Source of the DNA: a delta proteobacterium MLS_D
Lineage (GTDB): Bacteria > Desulfobacterota > Syntrophia > Syntrophales > UBA2210
Length of the DNA: 64,000 bases
Assembly (NCBI GenBank): GCA_002030015.1
Contig: LQBH01000035.1
Location: 51,979 to 115,978 of the forward strand
Reading direction: 5' to 3'
Shown: piece by piece, positions 47,289 through 56,751 of the stretch
How positions within the stretch are numbered: the first letter of the stretch is position 1
Layout of the letters: each line of letters starts with the position of its first letter
Notes under the pieces: generated by a model
What the model was told of the DNA's origin: nothing
Database searches by the model: none
Seen by the model: only the letters and a program-made list of their open reading frames with translations
Program-made: the position numbers and the translations under genes

Positions 47289-49022
47289 TCAGGTTCTGGT
47301 AACCCTGAATACTTCCTCAATGGTGGTGACGCCGTCCATGACTTTCCTGATACCGTCCTTCAGAAGCGTCATCATGCCCCTCTTCACGGCGGCTTCCCGT
47401 ATCCTGTTCGCATCGGCGGTGGTAAGAACCAGTTTCTTCAGTTCGTCGTCGAATACCATCATTTCAAAAATGGCCGTCCGCCCCAGAAAACCCGTGTTCA
47501 TACAGGCGGGACATCCCACGCTCCGGTAGACGGTGCGGCCGTTGAACAGGTCGGGGTCGGCGCCGATTTTCTCCAGTGCTTTCCCGTCGGGGGTATAGGG
47601 TTCCCGGCATTCGGTGCAGAGCACGCGCACGAGACGCTGCGCTATAACCGCGATTACCGAGGACGACACGAGAAACGGCTCGATGCCCATGTCGGTAATG
47701 CGGGTGATGGCGCCAGCGGCATCGTTCGTGTGCAGCGTCGAAAACACCAGGTGCCCCGTCAGGGATGACTGAATGGCGATTTCCGCCGTTTCCCGGTCGC
47801 GGATCTCTCCCACGAGAATCACGTCCGGGTCCTGCCGAACAATTGACCGAAGTCCGCGGGCGAAGGTCAAGCCTATTTTCGGGTTGACCTGGATCTGGCC
47901 GATACCGTTCATCTGGTATTCCACGGGATCCTCGATGGTAATGATATTGATCTCGGGATTGTTAATCGTCGAAAGCGCCCCGTACAGCGTGGTGGTTTTG
48001 CCGCTGCCCGTGGGACCGGTCACGAGTATTATGCCGTGGGGTGAATGTATGAGATCATCGAAAAGACGAAGCCGTTTTTCGTCGATACCCAGGTCGTCGA
48101 GCCTGAATATGACGCCCGTCTTGTCGAGCAGCCTGAGGACGACCCGCTCCCCGAACGCGGTGGGTATGACGGAGACGCGGATGTCCACTTCCTTGTCACC
48201 GATCCTGATGTCGATACGGCCATCCTGGGGAAGACGCTTCTCCGCTATATTGAGCTTCGCCATGACTTTGACGCGTGACACCAGGGCCGACTGAATACGT
48301 TTCGGCAGGTTCAGGCTGTTGTAGAGGACGCCGTCGATGCGGTACCGGACGGTGACCGTGTGCTGGTAGGGCTCAAGGTGAATATCACTGGCCCGTTCCT
48401 TGACGGCCCGGGACAGAATCAGATTGACCAGCTTGATAACGGGCGCGTCACTGGTGTCGTCGAGCAGGTCCGCCGTTTCCTCGATTTCCGATATGATGCT
48501 GTCCGGCGATTCCTCGTCCATGTCCTGGACGAATTCTTCGGCCGACCCCGTCTGCTCGTCGTAGGCCCGGTTGATGGCGGACAGTATGGCCGCCTGGGTG
48601 GAGAGCACGACCGGCGCGTCATTCCATTCGAGAAGATTGCGGAGATCATCAAGAGGCTGAAAATTCGTGGGATCGCGCAGGACGATCATCCGTCCGCCGG
48701 GAAGATCAAGAGGTATCATGAGGTGCTTTTTCAGGTACTGTATGGACACGGACCGGGTAAAGTCCAGCCGCGCCTCTTCCAGGGAAAGTTCGGTACGCAG
48801 GGGCAGAGAGAAACGCTTACTCATTTCCTCCAGGAATTCCGACTCGGTAACCACCTTTCGACTGATCAGATCGTCGGCCAGGCCCGCTCCCGTCGGCACA
48901 TCCGTCCCGGCGCCGCCGAAGAAATCATCGTTCCGGGTGGAACGGCCTTCCGGAACGGCTTCGCCCGCCGCAGGAACAGGGTTGATCACCGGGTCAGGGG
49001 TTTTCGCCATGAACACTTTCAC
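47289..49022 (-). CDS. gspE: Type II secretion ATPase GspE
   Basis: GspE is the hexameric cytoplasmic ATPase that powers pseudopilus assembly. The 577-residue protein has an N-terminal GspE_N domain, Walker A GPTGSGKTTTLY near residue 340, the Asp box, Walker B region ILVGEIRDRETAE, a His box, and the zinc tetracysteine CTECREPY...CPACMNTG. The start is GTG 49022, overlapping the gspD stop as GTGA, with GGAG seven bases before it; ATG 49010 is an alternative. It follows gspD in the operon. Confidence 0.95.
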   Translation of the reverse strand: MKVFMAKTPDPVINPVPAAGEAVPEGRSTRNDDFFGGAGTDVPTGAGLADDLISRKVVTESEFLEEMSKRFSLPLRTELSLEEARLDFTRSVSIQYLKKHLMIPLDLPGGRMIVLRDPTNFQPLDDLRNLLEWNDAPVVLSTQAAILSAINRAYDEQTGSAEEFVQDMDEESPDSIISEIEETADLLDDTSDAPVIKLVNLILSRAVKERASDIHLEPYQHTVTVRYRIDGVLYNSLNLPKRIQSALVSRVKVMAKLNIAEKRLPQDGRIDIRIGDKEVDIRVSVIPTAFGERVVLRLLDKTGVIFRLDDLGIDEKRLRLFDDLIHSPHGIILVTGPTGSGKTTTLYGALSTINNPEINIITIEDPVEYQMNGIGQIQVNPKIGLTFARGLRSIVRQDPDVILVGEIRDRETAEIAIQSSLTGHLVFSTLHTNDAAGAITRITDMGIEPFLVSSSVIAVIAQRLVRVLCTECREPYTPDGKALEKIGADPDLFNGRTVYRSVGCPACMNTGFLGRTAIFEMMVFDDELKKLVLTTADANRIREAAVKRGMMTLLKDGIRKVMDGVTTIEEVFRVTRT

Positions 49023-51193
49023 TCGTCATCTCCCATGAGTTTCCGCAGGCGCTTCGACCGTATTTCTCCCCCCTCCAGCGTATCCATGCGCTGCCTCTTC
49101 TCCTCATACAGGGCGCGGGCCTCCGCATGATTTTCCACGATGTGGGGCGTGATAAAAATATAAAGATTCCGCTTTTCCCGTTTTTCCGATTCGTGCCGGA
49201 ACAGCCATCCCAGAAGTGGTATCCGGCCCAGGCAGGGCACCTGCCAGGTGGTATTCGACACGTCGTCGCCGATGAGCCCCCCTATGACGATGGTATTCTC
49301 ATCCTTGATGGTGACGGTGGTTTTCGCCGTCCGTTTCAGTGTCGAGGGCAGGTAGTCTTTTTGCTCCTGGCCCGAAAGCTTGGTGATCTCCTGAAATATG
49401 TTGAGCCGCACGAAACGCTCGTAGTTGATCTGAGGCGTAATACGAAGGGTTACACCTACGTCGCGGTATTCGTAAGATGAATAATCACGGAGCGTGTCGG
49501 TGGTCTCCGCCTTCGTCTGGTAGGGAACATTCTCGCCCACGTAGATTTCCGCCTCTTCGTTGTCCAGCGTCAGTATCTGGGGCGTCGAGAGAATGTGCAC
49601 GCCCTGTTCTTTCTGGTAGGCCTGGAAAACGGCTCCCAGGTTTGGAAAATAAAAGTCGCCGATCTTGATCGTCTCTCCCAGCACGCCCAGGGAAAACCCT
49701 TCGGGCAGGCTGATCAGGCCGGTGTCTTTGTCGGCGCCCGGCATGATGCCCGGTCCGCTGAATCCGCCGCCGTAGACCTTGACCCTGCCATCGGTGTCGC
49801 TGATGTACTCGCCGCCGGTCCACTCGACGCCCAGTCCCGCTCCCCGGTCCACGTTCACTTCCATGATGAGCGCTTCTATGTATACCATGGGGCGGGGAAT
49901 GTCGAGCTCGCATAACACTTCCTCCACCGCCAGGTAATCATCCGTGTCAGCCGTGATGATCAGGGCGTTGGTCGCCTTGTCCGCTATGATCTGTACATCC
50001 TTCGAAAGCACGCCTCCCGAGGCGACAGCTCCCTCCCGCTGTTTCCCCTCGGCCCGGGGAATATCCATGAGTACCTTCGCCAGCGTTTCCGCCTCCGCGT
50101 GCTGCAGGCGGTACACACGGATACGGTCCACGCTGCGGGGCACTTCCCGATCCAGAAGATCAACAAGCTCTTTAATACGCTGAGTTTCATGATCACCGGC
50201 CAGAATAATGACCGCGTTGGTCCGTGCGTCGGGCACGATTCTCACGGGACCTTCCACCACGCCGGACTGCGTGCGTCGGGACCCCTGGAACACCTGGTTC
50301 AACGAGGCCGCCACGTCGTCCGCCCTGGCGAATGCAAGGGGTACCACGGTGATTCGCTCCTCGATGCCCGCCACGTCCAGCTCCTCGACTATCGCCATGA
50401 GCCGCTTGATATTGGACAGCACGTCGGTGACGATCAGGGTCCCTGTTGGCTGGTACGAAAGGACGATACTGGACCGTGAAACGAGCGGCGTCAGTACCTT
50501 CTGTATCTCGGCGGGATTCGCGAATTGCAGCGGAATGATCTGCGTAACCACCCGATCGTCGGGCCGTGTCGTTTCTTCCATCAGTCTCGTTTCGATACTC
50601 TTTTCACGGGCCGCCACGGCGGGCACGACCTTGACTATATCGCCGGCCGGCACCGTCGTAAACCCGTACACCTCCAGAACCGATTCGAACACCCGGTAGG
50701 CCTCGTCCATGGAAATTTTCCGGGGCGAAACGACGGTGACATTCGCCTTCACGTTGGGATCGATAATAAAATTTTTCCCCGTTACCTCGCTCATGAACTT
50801 GATAAAAACCCGAATATCCACGTTATCGAAATCGATGGTGATATATTGATCACCGTCACGGGGGAGTTCAGGCATCTCGCCGCCTCCGGCAGGTTCAGCG
50901 GACAGTGCAGGCTCCCGTGCCGGTACGGCGGGGCGGGGCGGCGCATCTTTTTCAAAGGCGGGAATACGCGCCGGCGGTGAAAAGGGGGAAACAGCCGGCT
51001 CCCGGCTCTTCGGGCTCGATGGTTTCATCGGCGCCGGCAGTGAGGAAGGCCGATCTTCCGCCTGTTCGGAAACGGGGGTCTCCACCGTGGTGATCAGGTC
51101 GTCGCCGCCGGTGACCCGTGCTCCTTCCGACAGTCCGTACGTCCCGACAACGAAACACAGCAAAACCCACAATGCCGCGTATAGTTTCTTCAT
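49019..51193 (-). CDS. gspD: Type II secretion outer-membrane secretin GspD
   Basis: GspD forms the outer-membrane pore. The 724-residue protein has a signal peptide (MKKLYAALWVLLCFVVG), a proline-rich linker, and N0-N3 periplasmic domains (FDNVDIRVFIKFMSEVTGKNFIIDP at N0; repeated N1-N3 with VTDVLSNIKRLMAIVEELD). The C-terminal secretin barrel carries DGRVKVYGGGFSGPG and IVIGGLIGDD. ATG 51193 is preferred over 51196 and earlier in-frame starts because of the AAAGGA spacing and signal peptide. It overlaps gspE by four bases. Confidence 0.95.
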   Translation of the reverse strand: MKKLYAALWVLLCFVVGTYGLSEGARVTGGDDLITTVETPVSEQAEDRPSSLPAPMKPSSPKSREPAVSPFSPPARIPAFEKDAPPRPAVPAREPALSAEPAGGGEMPELPRDGDQYITIDFDNVDIRVFIKFMSEVTGKNFIIDPNVKANVTVVSPRKISMDEAYRVFESVLEVYGFTTVPAGDIVKVVPAVAAREKSIETRLMEETTRPDDRVVTQIIPLQFANPAEIQKVLTPLVSRSSIVLSYQPTGTLIVTDVLSNIKRLMAIVEELDVAGIEERITVVPLAFARADDVAASLNQVFQGSRRTQSGVVEGPVRIVPDARTNAVIILAGDHETQRIKELVDLLDREVPRSVDRIRVYRLQHAEAETLAKVLMDIPRAEGKQREGAVASGGVLSKDVQIIADKATNALIITADTDDYLAVEEVLCELDIPRPMVYIEALIMEVNVDRGAGLGVEWTGGEYISDTDGRVKVYGGGFSGPGIMPGADKDTGLISLPEGFSLGVLGETIKIGDFYFPNLGAVFQAYQKEQGVHILSTPQILTLDNEEAEIYVGENVPYQTKAETTDTLRDYSSYEYRDVGVTLRITPQINYERFVRLNIFQEITKLSGQEQKDYLPSTLKRTAKTTVTIKDENTIVIGGLIGDDVSNTTWQVPCLGRIPLLGWLFRHESEKREKRNLYIFITPHIVENHAEARALYEEKRQRMDTLEGGEIRSKRLRKLMGDDE

Positions 51194-51233
51194 CATTTCG
51201 TCCTTTCGAACCTGTTTCCCATTATATTTCTTT

Positions 51234-51911
51234 TCATCGTTCGCCATCACCCGCGCTTTCCATAACACGCCTGAACGCCGGGAGGGACCGCAGCGTGTCA
51301 AAATCTTTATCATGTTCCGCCCAGCTTTTCACCCGGCCGTCCCGCCGGACCGCCTCATCCAGGCACGCGAGAGCCCGTTCTTCTTCTCCCGAACCGGCGT
51401 GCAGGCAGGCAAGATTATACCAGGGATCGGCATAGGAGTCGTCACGTTCCGCGGCCTCGGCGAACCAGGACTCGGCTTCGCCCAGGTCGCCCCGGAGCAG
51501 GCAGAGCACGCCCAGGTTGTTGCTGGCGGGAGCGCAGAAGGCATCATCCGTAAGAACCTTCCGGTACAGTTCCTCCGCCTGTTTCACTTCACCCCGCCCC
51601 TGGTGTTCCAGTCCCAACCGGAAAAGCGCCGCCGCGGATTCGTCCCGCTCCCCGGCTCTCACGGCCGCAGGTTCCGTTGCCGGGACGGCTGCGACTCCCG
51701 GCGACCTGTCCGCCGTCGACGCGCGGAACGTCCCTGTAATTTGCACGACAAACACCGCAAGAGCAAGAACGGCAAGCACTCCCGCCGCAGCCGCGATGAC
51801 ACTTCGCCGTCTTCCGCGACGTTCCGGTTTGCCTATGACCGTCCCATAGCCGCCGTACCGGCCGTCCTTCTCGTCCTGGGCCCTCTTCAGGGCTTCGAGG
51901 ATATAGCTCAT
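51234..51911 (-). CDS. TPR membrane protein in the T2SS operon (GspB-like position)
   Basis: The 225-residue protein begins MSYILEALKRAQDEKD, an opening shared with GspB/ExeB-type proteins, and has one membrane helix near residues 37-58. The outer part has tetratricopeptide-like repeats (FRLGLEHQGRGEVKQAEELYRKVL, NNLGVLCLLRGDLGEAESWFAEAAE, YNLACLHAGSGEEERALACLDEAV). Its ATG overlaps the stop of the ExeA-like ATPase. By analogy with ExeA-ExeB it may help place the secretin through peptidoglycan, but the TPR part is not classical GspB. Confidence 0.7.
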   Translation of the reverse strand: MSYILEALKRAQDEKDGRYGGYGTVIGKPERRGRRRSVIAAAAGVLAVLALAVFVVQITGTFRASTADRSPGVAAVPATEPAAVRAGERDESAAALFRLGLEHQGRGEVKQAEELYRKVLTDDAFCAPASNNLGVLCLLRGDLGEAESWFAEAAERDDSYADPWYNLACLHAGSGEEERALACLDEAVRRDGRVKSWAEHDKDFDTLRSLPAFRRVMESAGDGER

Positions 51912-52867
51912 GGCGCCGCCCCGCCTGCCAACGCCCTGATCCCCTCCACCAGCACGTCGCGTCCCCAGAAACCGAGAATCGCCAGCATCGCGGCCAGCAC
52001 CAGCACCGTGGCGCCCATCCGGCGGAACATCGCCCGCCTGTTACTGCCCAGGTAGGCGGGCCCGATGTCCCGCACGGCCTTGCGAAGAATGCCTCCGTCG
52101 ATAACATGGTGATCCAGCGCGAATGCAACGAGAAGCGCCCGGTCGCACAGCACGTTGATCTTGCGGGGATTGCCGCCCGACGCCCGGAAGATCCGCTTTT
52201 CGGCGGCCGTGGTAAACCTCACGGACGCCCCGTTCCCGTCGGCCACGGCCACGCGGTGCGCGATGTACCGGGCCGTCTGAATACGATCGAGCGGTTCCAG
52301 CGTGCACCGCACGGCGATCCGCTCGTTGAGCTGCCTGAGCGACGGGGATCCCAGGATACGTTCCAGTTCCGGCTGCCCCAGCAACACGATCTGGAGCAGT
52401 TTCTCACGCTCCGTTTCCAGGTTCGACAACATGCGAATCTGTTCCAGGACGGCCGGGGCCAGGTTCTGGGCCTCGTCGATGAGCAGCACGGCGTTGCGCC
52501 CGGCCGCGAAATTTTTCACAAGAAAGCCGTTGAGCGCGTCAATGTAGGCCCTCCGCGTGGGCCGTCCCCGGCCGAGCTTCACATCGAATTCCCGTACGAT
52601 CATGGACAGCAGGTCCCTGTCGGAAATGCCCGAATTGAAGATCACCGCTGTGTCGACAGAACTATCCAGGTGAGCCAGAAGCGCCCTGCTGATCGTCGTC
52701 TTGCCCGTCCCGACGCTTCCCGTTACCACTATGAAGCCCTTGCGCTCCGTGATTCCATAGATGAGATGATTCAGAGCCTCCCGGTGCCGCGGGGAAAGAA
52801 ACAGGTAACGGGAATCCGGCGTGAGATTAAAGGGATTTTCTTTCAGCCCGAAATAATGTGCGTACAT
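51908..52867 (-). CDS. gspA: ExeA/GspA-like AAA ATPase of the T2SS
   Basis: The 319-residue protein opens with YFGLKENPFNLTPDSRYLF, typical of ExeA/GspA, then Walker A VTGSVGTGKTTISRALL near residue 51 and Walker B VLLIDEAQNLAP. The ASGGNPRKINVLCDRALL C-terminal block and a membrane helix near residues 290-308 follow. In Aeromonas, ExeA with ExeB assembles the secretin GspD. The longer TTG start at 52873 is possible; ATG 52867 is used. It overlaps the TPR gene by four bases and follows gspC by 48. Confidence 0.88.
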   Translation of the reverse strand: MYAHYFGLKENPFNLTPDSRYLFLSPRHREALNHLIYGITERKGFIVVTGSVGTGKTTISRALLAHLDSSVDTAVIFNSGISDRDLLSMIVREFDVKLGRGRPTRRAYIDALNGFLVKNFAAGRNAVLLIDEAQNLAPAVLEQIRMLSNLETEREKLLQIVLLGQPELERILGSPSLRQLNERIAVRCTLEPLDRIQTARYIAHRVAVADGNGASVRFTTAAEKRIFRASGGNPRKINVLCDRALLVAFALDHHVIDGGILRKAVRDIGPAYLGSNRRAMFRRMGATVLVLAAMLAILGFWGRDVLVEGIRALAGGAAP

Positions 52868-52915
52868 ACACAACCACCGATGCCCGCGCTTTCATTGAAG
52901 CGCGGAAACAGCCGC

Positions 52916-53794
52916 TCAATCCTCGAACCGGTACTGGAGCAATTCTTCCCGGCCCCGTCGCTTGATGTTGACGGCCACTTCCGAACCCGATTCGAGGTTC
53001 CGGTATACATTCAATATATCCTCCGGACTTCGCAGGGCGCGGCCATCTATCTCACGGATCACGTCTCCGTTCCGCAGGCCGAGTTTCTGGAATATGCTGC
53101 CCGGCACGATGCTGCTTATCGCCACCCCGTCCAGGTCGCCGCCCGAAAAAAAGGGCCGCAGGCGGGCGTCGGTCATGAGACGGCCCATATCCCGAACCGC
53201 CGCGTCCACTTCACTTCTCTTCAACACGACGGATTCTTCGGACGCGGACGCTCCGGTTCCGCTACGCCGTTGATCCCACGCCTTCCCCGCCGGCGCGGAC
53301 CGCGCGCCGTCCATATCGTTTTCCATGGCCAGCACTTCATCCCGGTCCTCCACCCTGAGCACCACCTTGGTCCGCATGATCTTCACCAGCCGGGCGCCGG
53401 CGACCTCGTCACCTTCACGGTACAATTCCTGCGTCCTGCTGCCCCGTTCGCCGATGACGGCATACGAGGTTTCGCCGTTGCTTCCCGCCACAGTTCCCAG
53501 GAGCACCAGGTCCAGTTCAGTGTACTCCAGGGCGTCCACATCGATTTCCATCGTCTCCGAGATTTCTTCCGCCGTCGTGGATCCGAACAGGTTTCTTTCG
53601 ACGATAACGCCGTAGTCGGCGTGCGTCTGTTTTCCCGCTTCAGCGACGGGCGGTTCCGCCTGATACGCGGACGCGATCAGCTTCTCCGGCGAGGGAACAG
53701 GCGTCACCGCCTTGTAGAAAGTGCCCACTGCCAGGTAGGCCGCGGCGGTTATGAAAGCCAGTATCGTGACGATGCGTACCAGTGACGACTGCAT
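52916..53794 (-). CDS. gspC: Type II secretion protein GspC
   Basis: GspC links the inner-membrane platform to the secretin. The 292-residue protein has one N-terminal membrane helix (~8-26), a homology region near residues 59-150 (VIVERNLFG, LVLLGTVAG), and a C-terminal PDZ domain (~200-290; IVPGSIFQKLGLRNGDVIREIDG). Its start is immediately after the gspN stop. In the operon it stands after gspN and before gspA. Confidence 0.93.
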   Translation of the reverse strand: MQSSLVRIVTILAFITAAAYLAVGTFYKAVTPVPSPEKLIASAYQAEPPVAEAGKQTHADYGVIVERNLFGSTTAEEISETMEIDVDALEYTELDLVLLGTVAGSNGETSYAVIGERGSRTQELYREGDEVAGARLVKIMRTKVVLRVEDRDEVLAMENDMDGARSAPAGKAWDQRRSGTGASASEESVVLKRSEVDAAVRDMGRLMTDARLRPFFSGGDLDGVAISSIVPGSIFQKLGLRNGDVIREIDGRALRSPEDILNVYRNLESGSEVAVNIKRRGREELLQYRFED

Positions 53795-54619
53795 CTATGA
53801 TGACCTTCCTATTCGGACCACGGGACCACCCACGGTGCCGCCCAGGTTCAGGGGAACGGCGCCGCCGAGAGAAGGAATGGAGACGACTCCCCTCAGGTTG
53901 ATCACGCTCGCCGCGGGCCGGGAACGCAACCCGACCGTTCCGCTCAACGACCCTTCCAGTCCCGCTCCTTCAAACGTTATTGACCGGACGTTGACGACCG
54001 ATGATTTCATGTCCGCCTTCATGGTCACACGATCAAATGTTATGCTGCTGAGTCCTCGCCAGGGTTCCGTGAAACGCCAGCCGCCGCCTTCGATAACAAG
54101 TTCAGCGTTTCCCGATCCGGCGAGCAGTTCCCGGGGCTCTCCCTCCACGGAGACAACACCGCTCAGGGCGCCTTCGATCCGGACTCCCAGCATTTGTTCC
54201 AGCCACGCGGCGCGTCCCAGCTCGACGCCATCGATCTCCATCTCGCAATCGACCGGCCCCGACAGGTCAAAAAGATCCGAAAAAACCACGCGGCCGTCGA
54301 TGCGACCACCATATCCCTCACCGCGAGCTGTAAAGGCGAATCTTCCGCCGACCAGGGGACCGAGCGCGGGCCTTACCGTTACACGGTGGGCAGCCGCGGC
54401 CGTCCCTGGAACACCTTGCAGCGCGACGCTGCACGTCTCTACGCGCAGTCCCGGCGGGACGGTGAGCCGCGCCGACTCCGCCGTCATGTGCACGCCCCAC
54501 CGGGCCGCGGCCTGTTCCAGCGATCGTTCAAGTATGGCGGAGGGCATGTTCCAGTACAGGAAAAAACCGGTCGCGGCGATGCCGTACAGCAGGTATCCCA
54601 ACCATGGTTTGTTGTTCAT
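53795..54619 (-). CDS. gspN: Type II secretion protein GspN
   Basis: The 274-residue protein has an N-terminal membrane helix (KPWLGYLLYGIAATGFFLYW) and a periplasmic beta-rich region with AILERSLEQAAARWGVHM. This is the T2SS protein N pattern; related to AsmA-like and tail-lipid-binding proteins, its exact role is not settled. ATG 54619 is chosen over an upstream in-frame ATG. It follows gspM by 90 bases and abuts gspC. Confidence 0.82.
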   Translation of the reverse strand: MNNKPWLGYLLYGIAATGFFLYWNMPSAILERSLEQAAARWGVHMTAESARLTVPPGLRVETCSVALQGVPGTAAAAHRVTVRPALGPLVGGRFAFTARGEGYGGRIDGRVVFSDLFDLSGPVDCEMEIDGVELGRAAWLEQMLGVRIEGALSGVVSVEGEPRELLAGSGNAELVIEGGGWRFTEPWRGLSSITFDRVTMKADMKSSVVNVRSITFEGAGLEGSLSGTVGLRSRPAASVINLRGVVSIPSLGGAVPLNLGGTVGGPVVRIGRSS

Positions 54620-54709
54620 AAACCGCCGATCCTTTTCGTTTTTCCCCGCGGTTCTGGTTCCAAAACGCCGTTTCCCGGCCTGCACAACCTGTGTATTCCA
54701 GACGTTTCG

Positions 54710-55249
54710 TCAGGCGTACGTCACAAACTGGATCAACACGGACAGTAATCCCGGGGGATTCTCCGTTCTCTTGATTGCAATCCGCCGCACCGATACAAGG
54801 TATTGCTCCGTCTCCACCCGCTTGAGGTAATCGACGAGCTGGGCCATCGTGATATTCTCGAGCCGCAATTCGACGGAAGATTCCCGGTAGGGCCCCCGTT
54901 CGATGGTCTCCGACGGCCGCATGTGGCTGATGTTCGGCTTTATGCCCGCGCGGCCCGCCTCCCGCTCGAGAAAAGAAAAAAGTGAAAAATCACCGGATCT
55001 TTTTTCTATCATGCGGCCCACGTCCCGCGCCTCGTCACGCAGTGACCGGTATTCGGCGCTGAGCACCGCCAGTTCGCGGAGCATCGACTCCTGGTACATG
55101 ATGGCGTGTTTCGTCCGTTCCCTGGCGTCCATAAAAGGGAACAGGATGAACTGCACCAGGATAAACAGCACCACCGCGACCGCGCACAGGACCAGGTAAT
55201 GTTTTTCCCTTCTGCTCAGTCTCACGGTTTTCAGCACCGCCATGTTCAT
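54710..55249 (-). CDS. gspM: Type II secretion protein GspM
   Basis: GspM partners GspL in the inner-membrane platform. The 179-residue protein has a basic N-terminus, one membrane helix (~18-38, YLVLCAVAVVLFILVQFILFP), a coiled-coil region with RELAVLSAEYRSLRDEARDVG, and a small ferredoxin-like C-terminal domain ending ITMAQLVDYLKRVETEQYLVSV. Its ATG overlaps the gspL stop (ATGA). Confidence 0.85.
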   Translation of the reverse strand: MNMAVLKTVRLSRREKHYLVLCAVAVVLFILVQFILFPFMDARERTKHAIMYQESMLRELAVLSAEYRSLRDEARDVGRMIEKRSGDFSLFSFLEREAGRAGIKPNISHMRPSETIERGPYRESSVELRLENITMAQLVDYLKRVETEQYLVSVRRIAIKRTENPPGLLSVLIQFVTYA

Positions 55250-56709
55250 ATCCGTCTCCGCGGTTCTATTCTCATGTCGAACCCGACCCGGCCGCCGCTG
55301 CGCATCATATTCGCCGACGTGATGGTCACCGAACTGAAAAGCTCGCTATTCTCCAGCGCCGCTCGCACGGCGTCGACTGTGTTGAACGTGTCCGTCTCTC
55401 CCTGCACGCGGACGATCTGCTCGTCATAGGTGAAACTTGTTACGAGCAGATCGATGGATTGCGGGACGAGCGCCGACACCTCCCGGAGTACGGCCAGTAC
55501 CGGCAACGGCCGTCCCGCGTGGTCTCCTCCCGCGGCCTGTCTGCGCAGGTCGTCCAGGGCCGTTTTCACCTGTTGCACGGGGTTTACGATCCGCGTCGTT
55601 TCCGGCAGGGTTTGGGTGAACAGTGTCCGTGTTTCCGCGCGCAGTGCCGTGAGATATCGGCTGTCCGTCCTGTAATCCAGATAGATATTCGCGCCGAGGA
55701 ACAGCAGGACCGCCGCCGACAGCGGGGCCAGCCAGGGGAGCTCGTCCCGAAACCATTCCACCAGTCCCGCGGCCCCGTTCCTGTCGCGAACAAAATTAAA
55801 CCCCGGCCCGCCTCCCGCGTCGCGCAGTGCCAGGGACAACGCCTGATTCATCAGGGCCGGGTCCCAGGCCGAGAGCGCTTCTTCCGAGAACTGAATGGCC
55901 TGCTCACGGGGCACGGTCGGTTCACGGGGCGCCAGATCAAACAGCCGGCCAAGCTCGTCCCGAAACCCTTCCGAACGACTGCCCCCGCCCGCAAGGTACA
56001 GGCTACCGGGCTTTTCATCCGTCACGCCCCTGAGGCTGAGCATCGTCATCGTGGCCGACACCTCGCGGTGCAGTGTTCGGCAGACATTATCCACGCCGCC
56101 CTCCGCCATGTGCGTTTCCCCCGCGGGCAGCGAACGAAGTTGCACGATCCTGCCGCCCGCGACGACAGCCAGGGAGGTCCGGACGGCGCCCACATCCAGC
56201 AGGAGCGACGGCGATGTCTCGTCCCGGTTTTCCGCGGCGACCCACCCCGCCAGGGCCGTCGCCTCGACGTCGACGACGGAAACGGACGAACAAAAGGGCG
56301 CCAGCAATGCGAGACGTTCCGCCATGTGATCCCGCCTCGCGGCGGCGGCCAGCAGTTCAGTGCCTTCGCCGCGGTCGAGCACGAGGTAATCCACGACGGC
56401 ATCATCGGCGGAAAAGGGCAGGGTTGGTTCCAACTCGTAGGGAAGCGTCCGAAGAAGACGTTTCCGATCTCTGAAAGGCAGTCGGATGGTGCGGAAAGAA
56501 CAGTGTTCCATCGGCAGGGCGGTAACGCAGCGGCTGTCCCGAAAGGTCTCTCTCCCGAACACTTGTTCCAGTGCCTGTTCGAGCCCCCCGGCCTCGGCCG
56601 GACGGACCAGCACTGTGTCGATCACCCGGCAGCCCCGCAGCCCCGCCGACATCGAAACGGCCTTGATACCGTCCCTGCCGATATCGAGTCCGGTTACGCG
56701 CTCAGGCAT
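55246..56709 (-). CDS. gspL: Type II secretion protein GspL (PilM/PilN-like)
   Basis: The 487-residue protein has a cytoplasmic actin-like domain (VTGLDIGRDGIKAVSM start; LLLDVGAVRTSLAVV; LYLAGGGSRSEGFRDELG), one membrane helix near residues 325-342, and a periplasmic ferredoxin-like domain (VLREVSALVPQSIDLLVTSFTY). GspL binds the ATPase GspE. It follows gspK by 42 bases and overlaps gspM by four. The domain order mirrors a PilM-PilN fusion. Confidence 0.87.
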   Translation of the reverse strand: MPERVTGLDIGRDGIKAVSMSAGLRGCRVIDTVLVRPAEAGGLEQALEQVFGRETFRDSRCVTALPMEHCSFRTIRLPFRDRKRLLRTLPYELEPTLPFSADDAVVDYLVLDRGEGTELLAAAARRDHMAERLALLAPFCSSVSVVDVEATALAGWVAAENRDETSPSLLLDVGAVRTSLAVVAGGRIVQLRSLPAGETHMAEGGVDNVCRTLHREVSATMTMLSLRGVTDEKPGSLYLAGGGSRSEGFRDELGRLFDLAPREPTVPREQAIQFSEEALSAWDPALMNQALSLALRDAGGGPGFNFVRDRNGAAGLVEWFRDELPWLAPLSAAVLLFLGANIYLDYRTDSRYLTALRAETRTLFTQTLPETTRIVNPVQQVKTALDDLRRQAAGGDHAGRPLPVLAVLREVSALVPQSIDLLVTSFTYDEQIVRVQGETDTFNTVDAVRAALENSELFSSVTITSANMMRSGGRVGFDMRIEPRRRI

Positions 56710-56751
56710 GGTGTTTCATCCCTCCTTTTCATCGCCTCGTTCACGGTCGGT

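Noticed and set aside
54194..54748. Plus-strand open frames of 180-650 residues opposite T2SS, leuS, gltX and esterase genes
   Set aside because: They mirror codon-position G+C bias of real genes on the other strand and have low-complexity Arg/Pro/His-rich translations.
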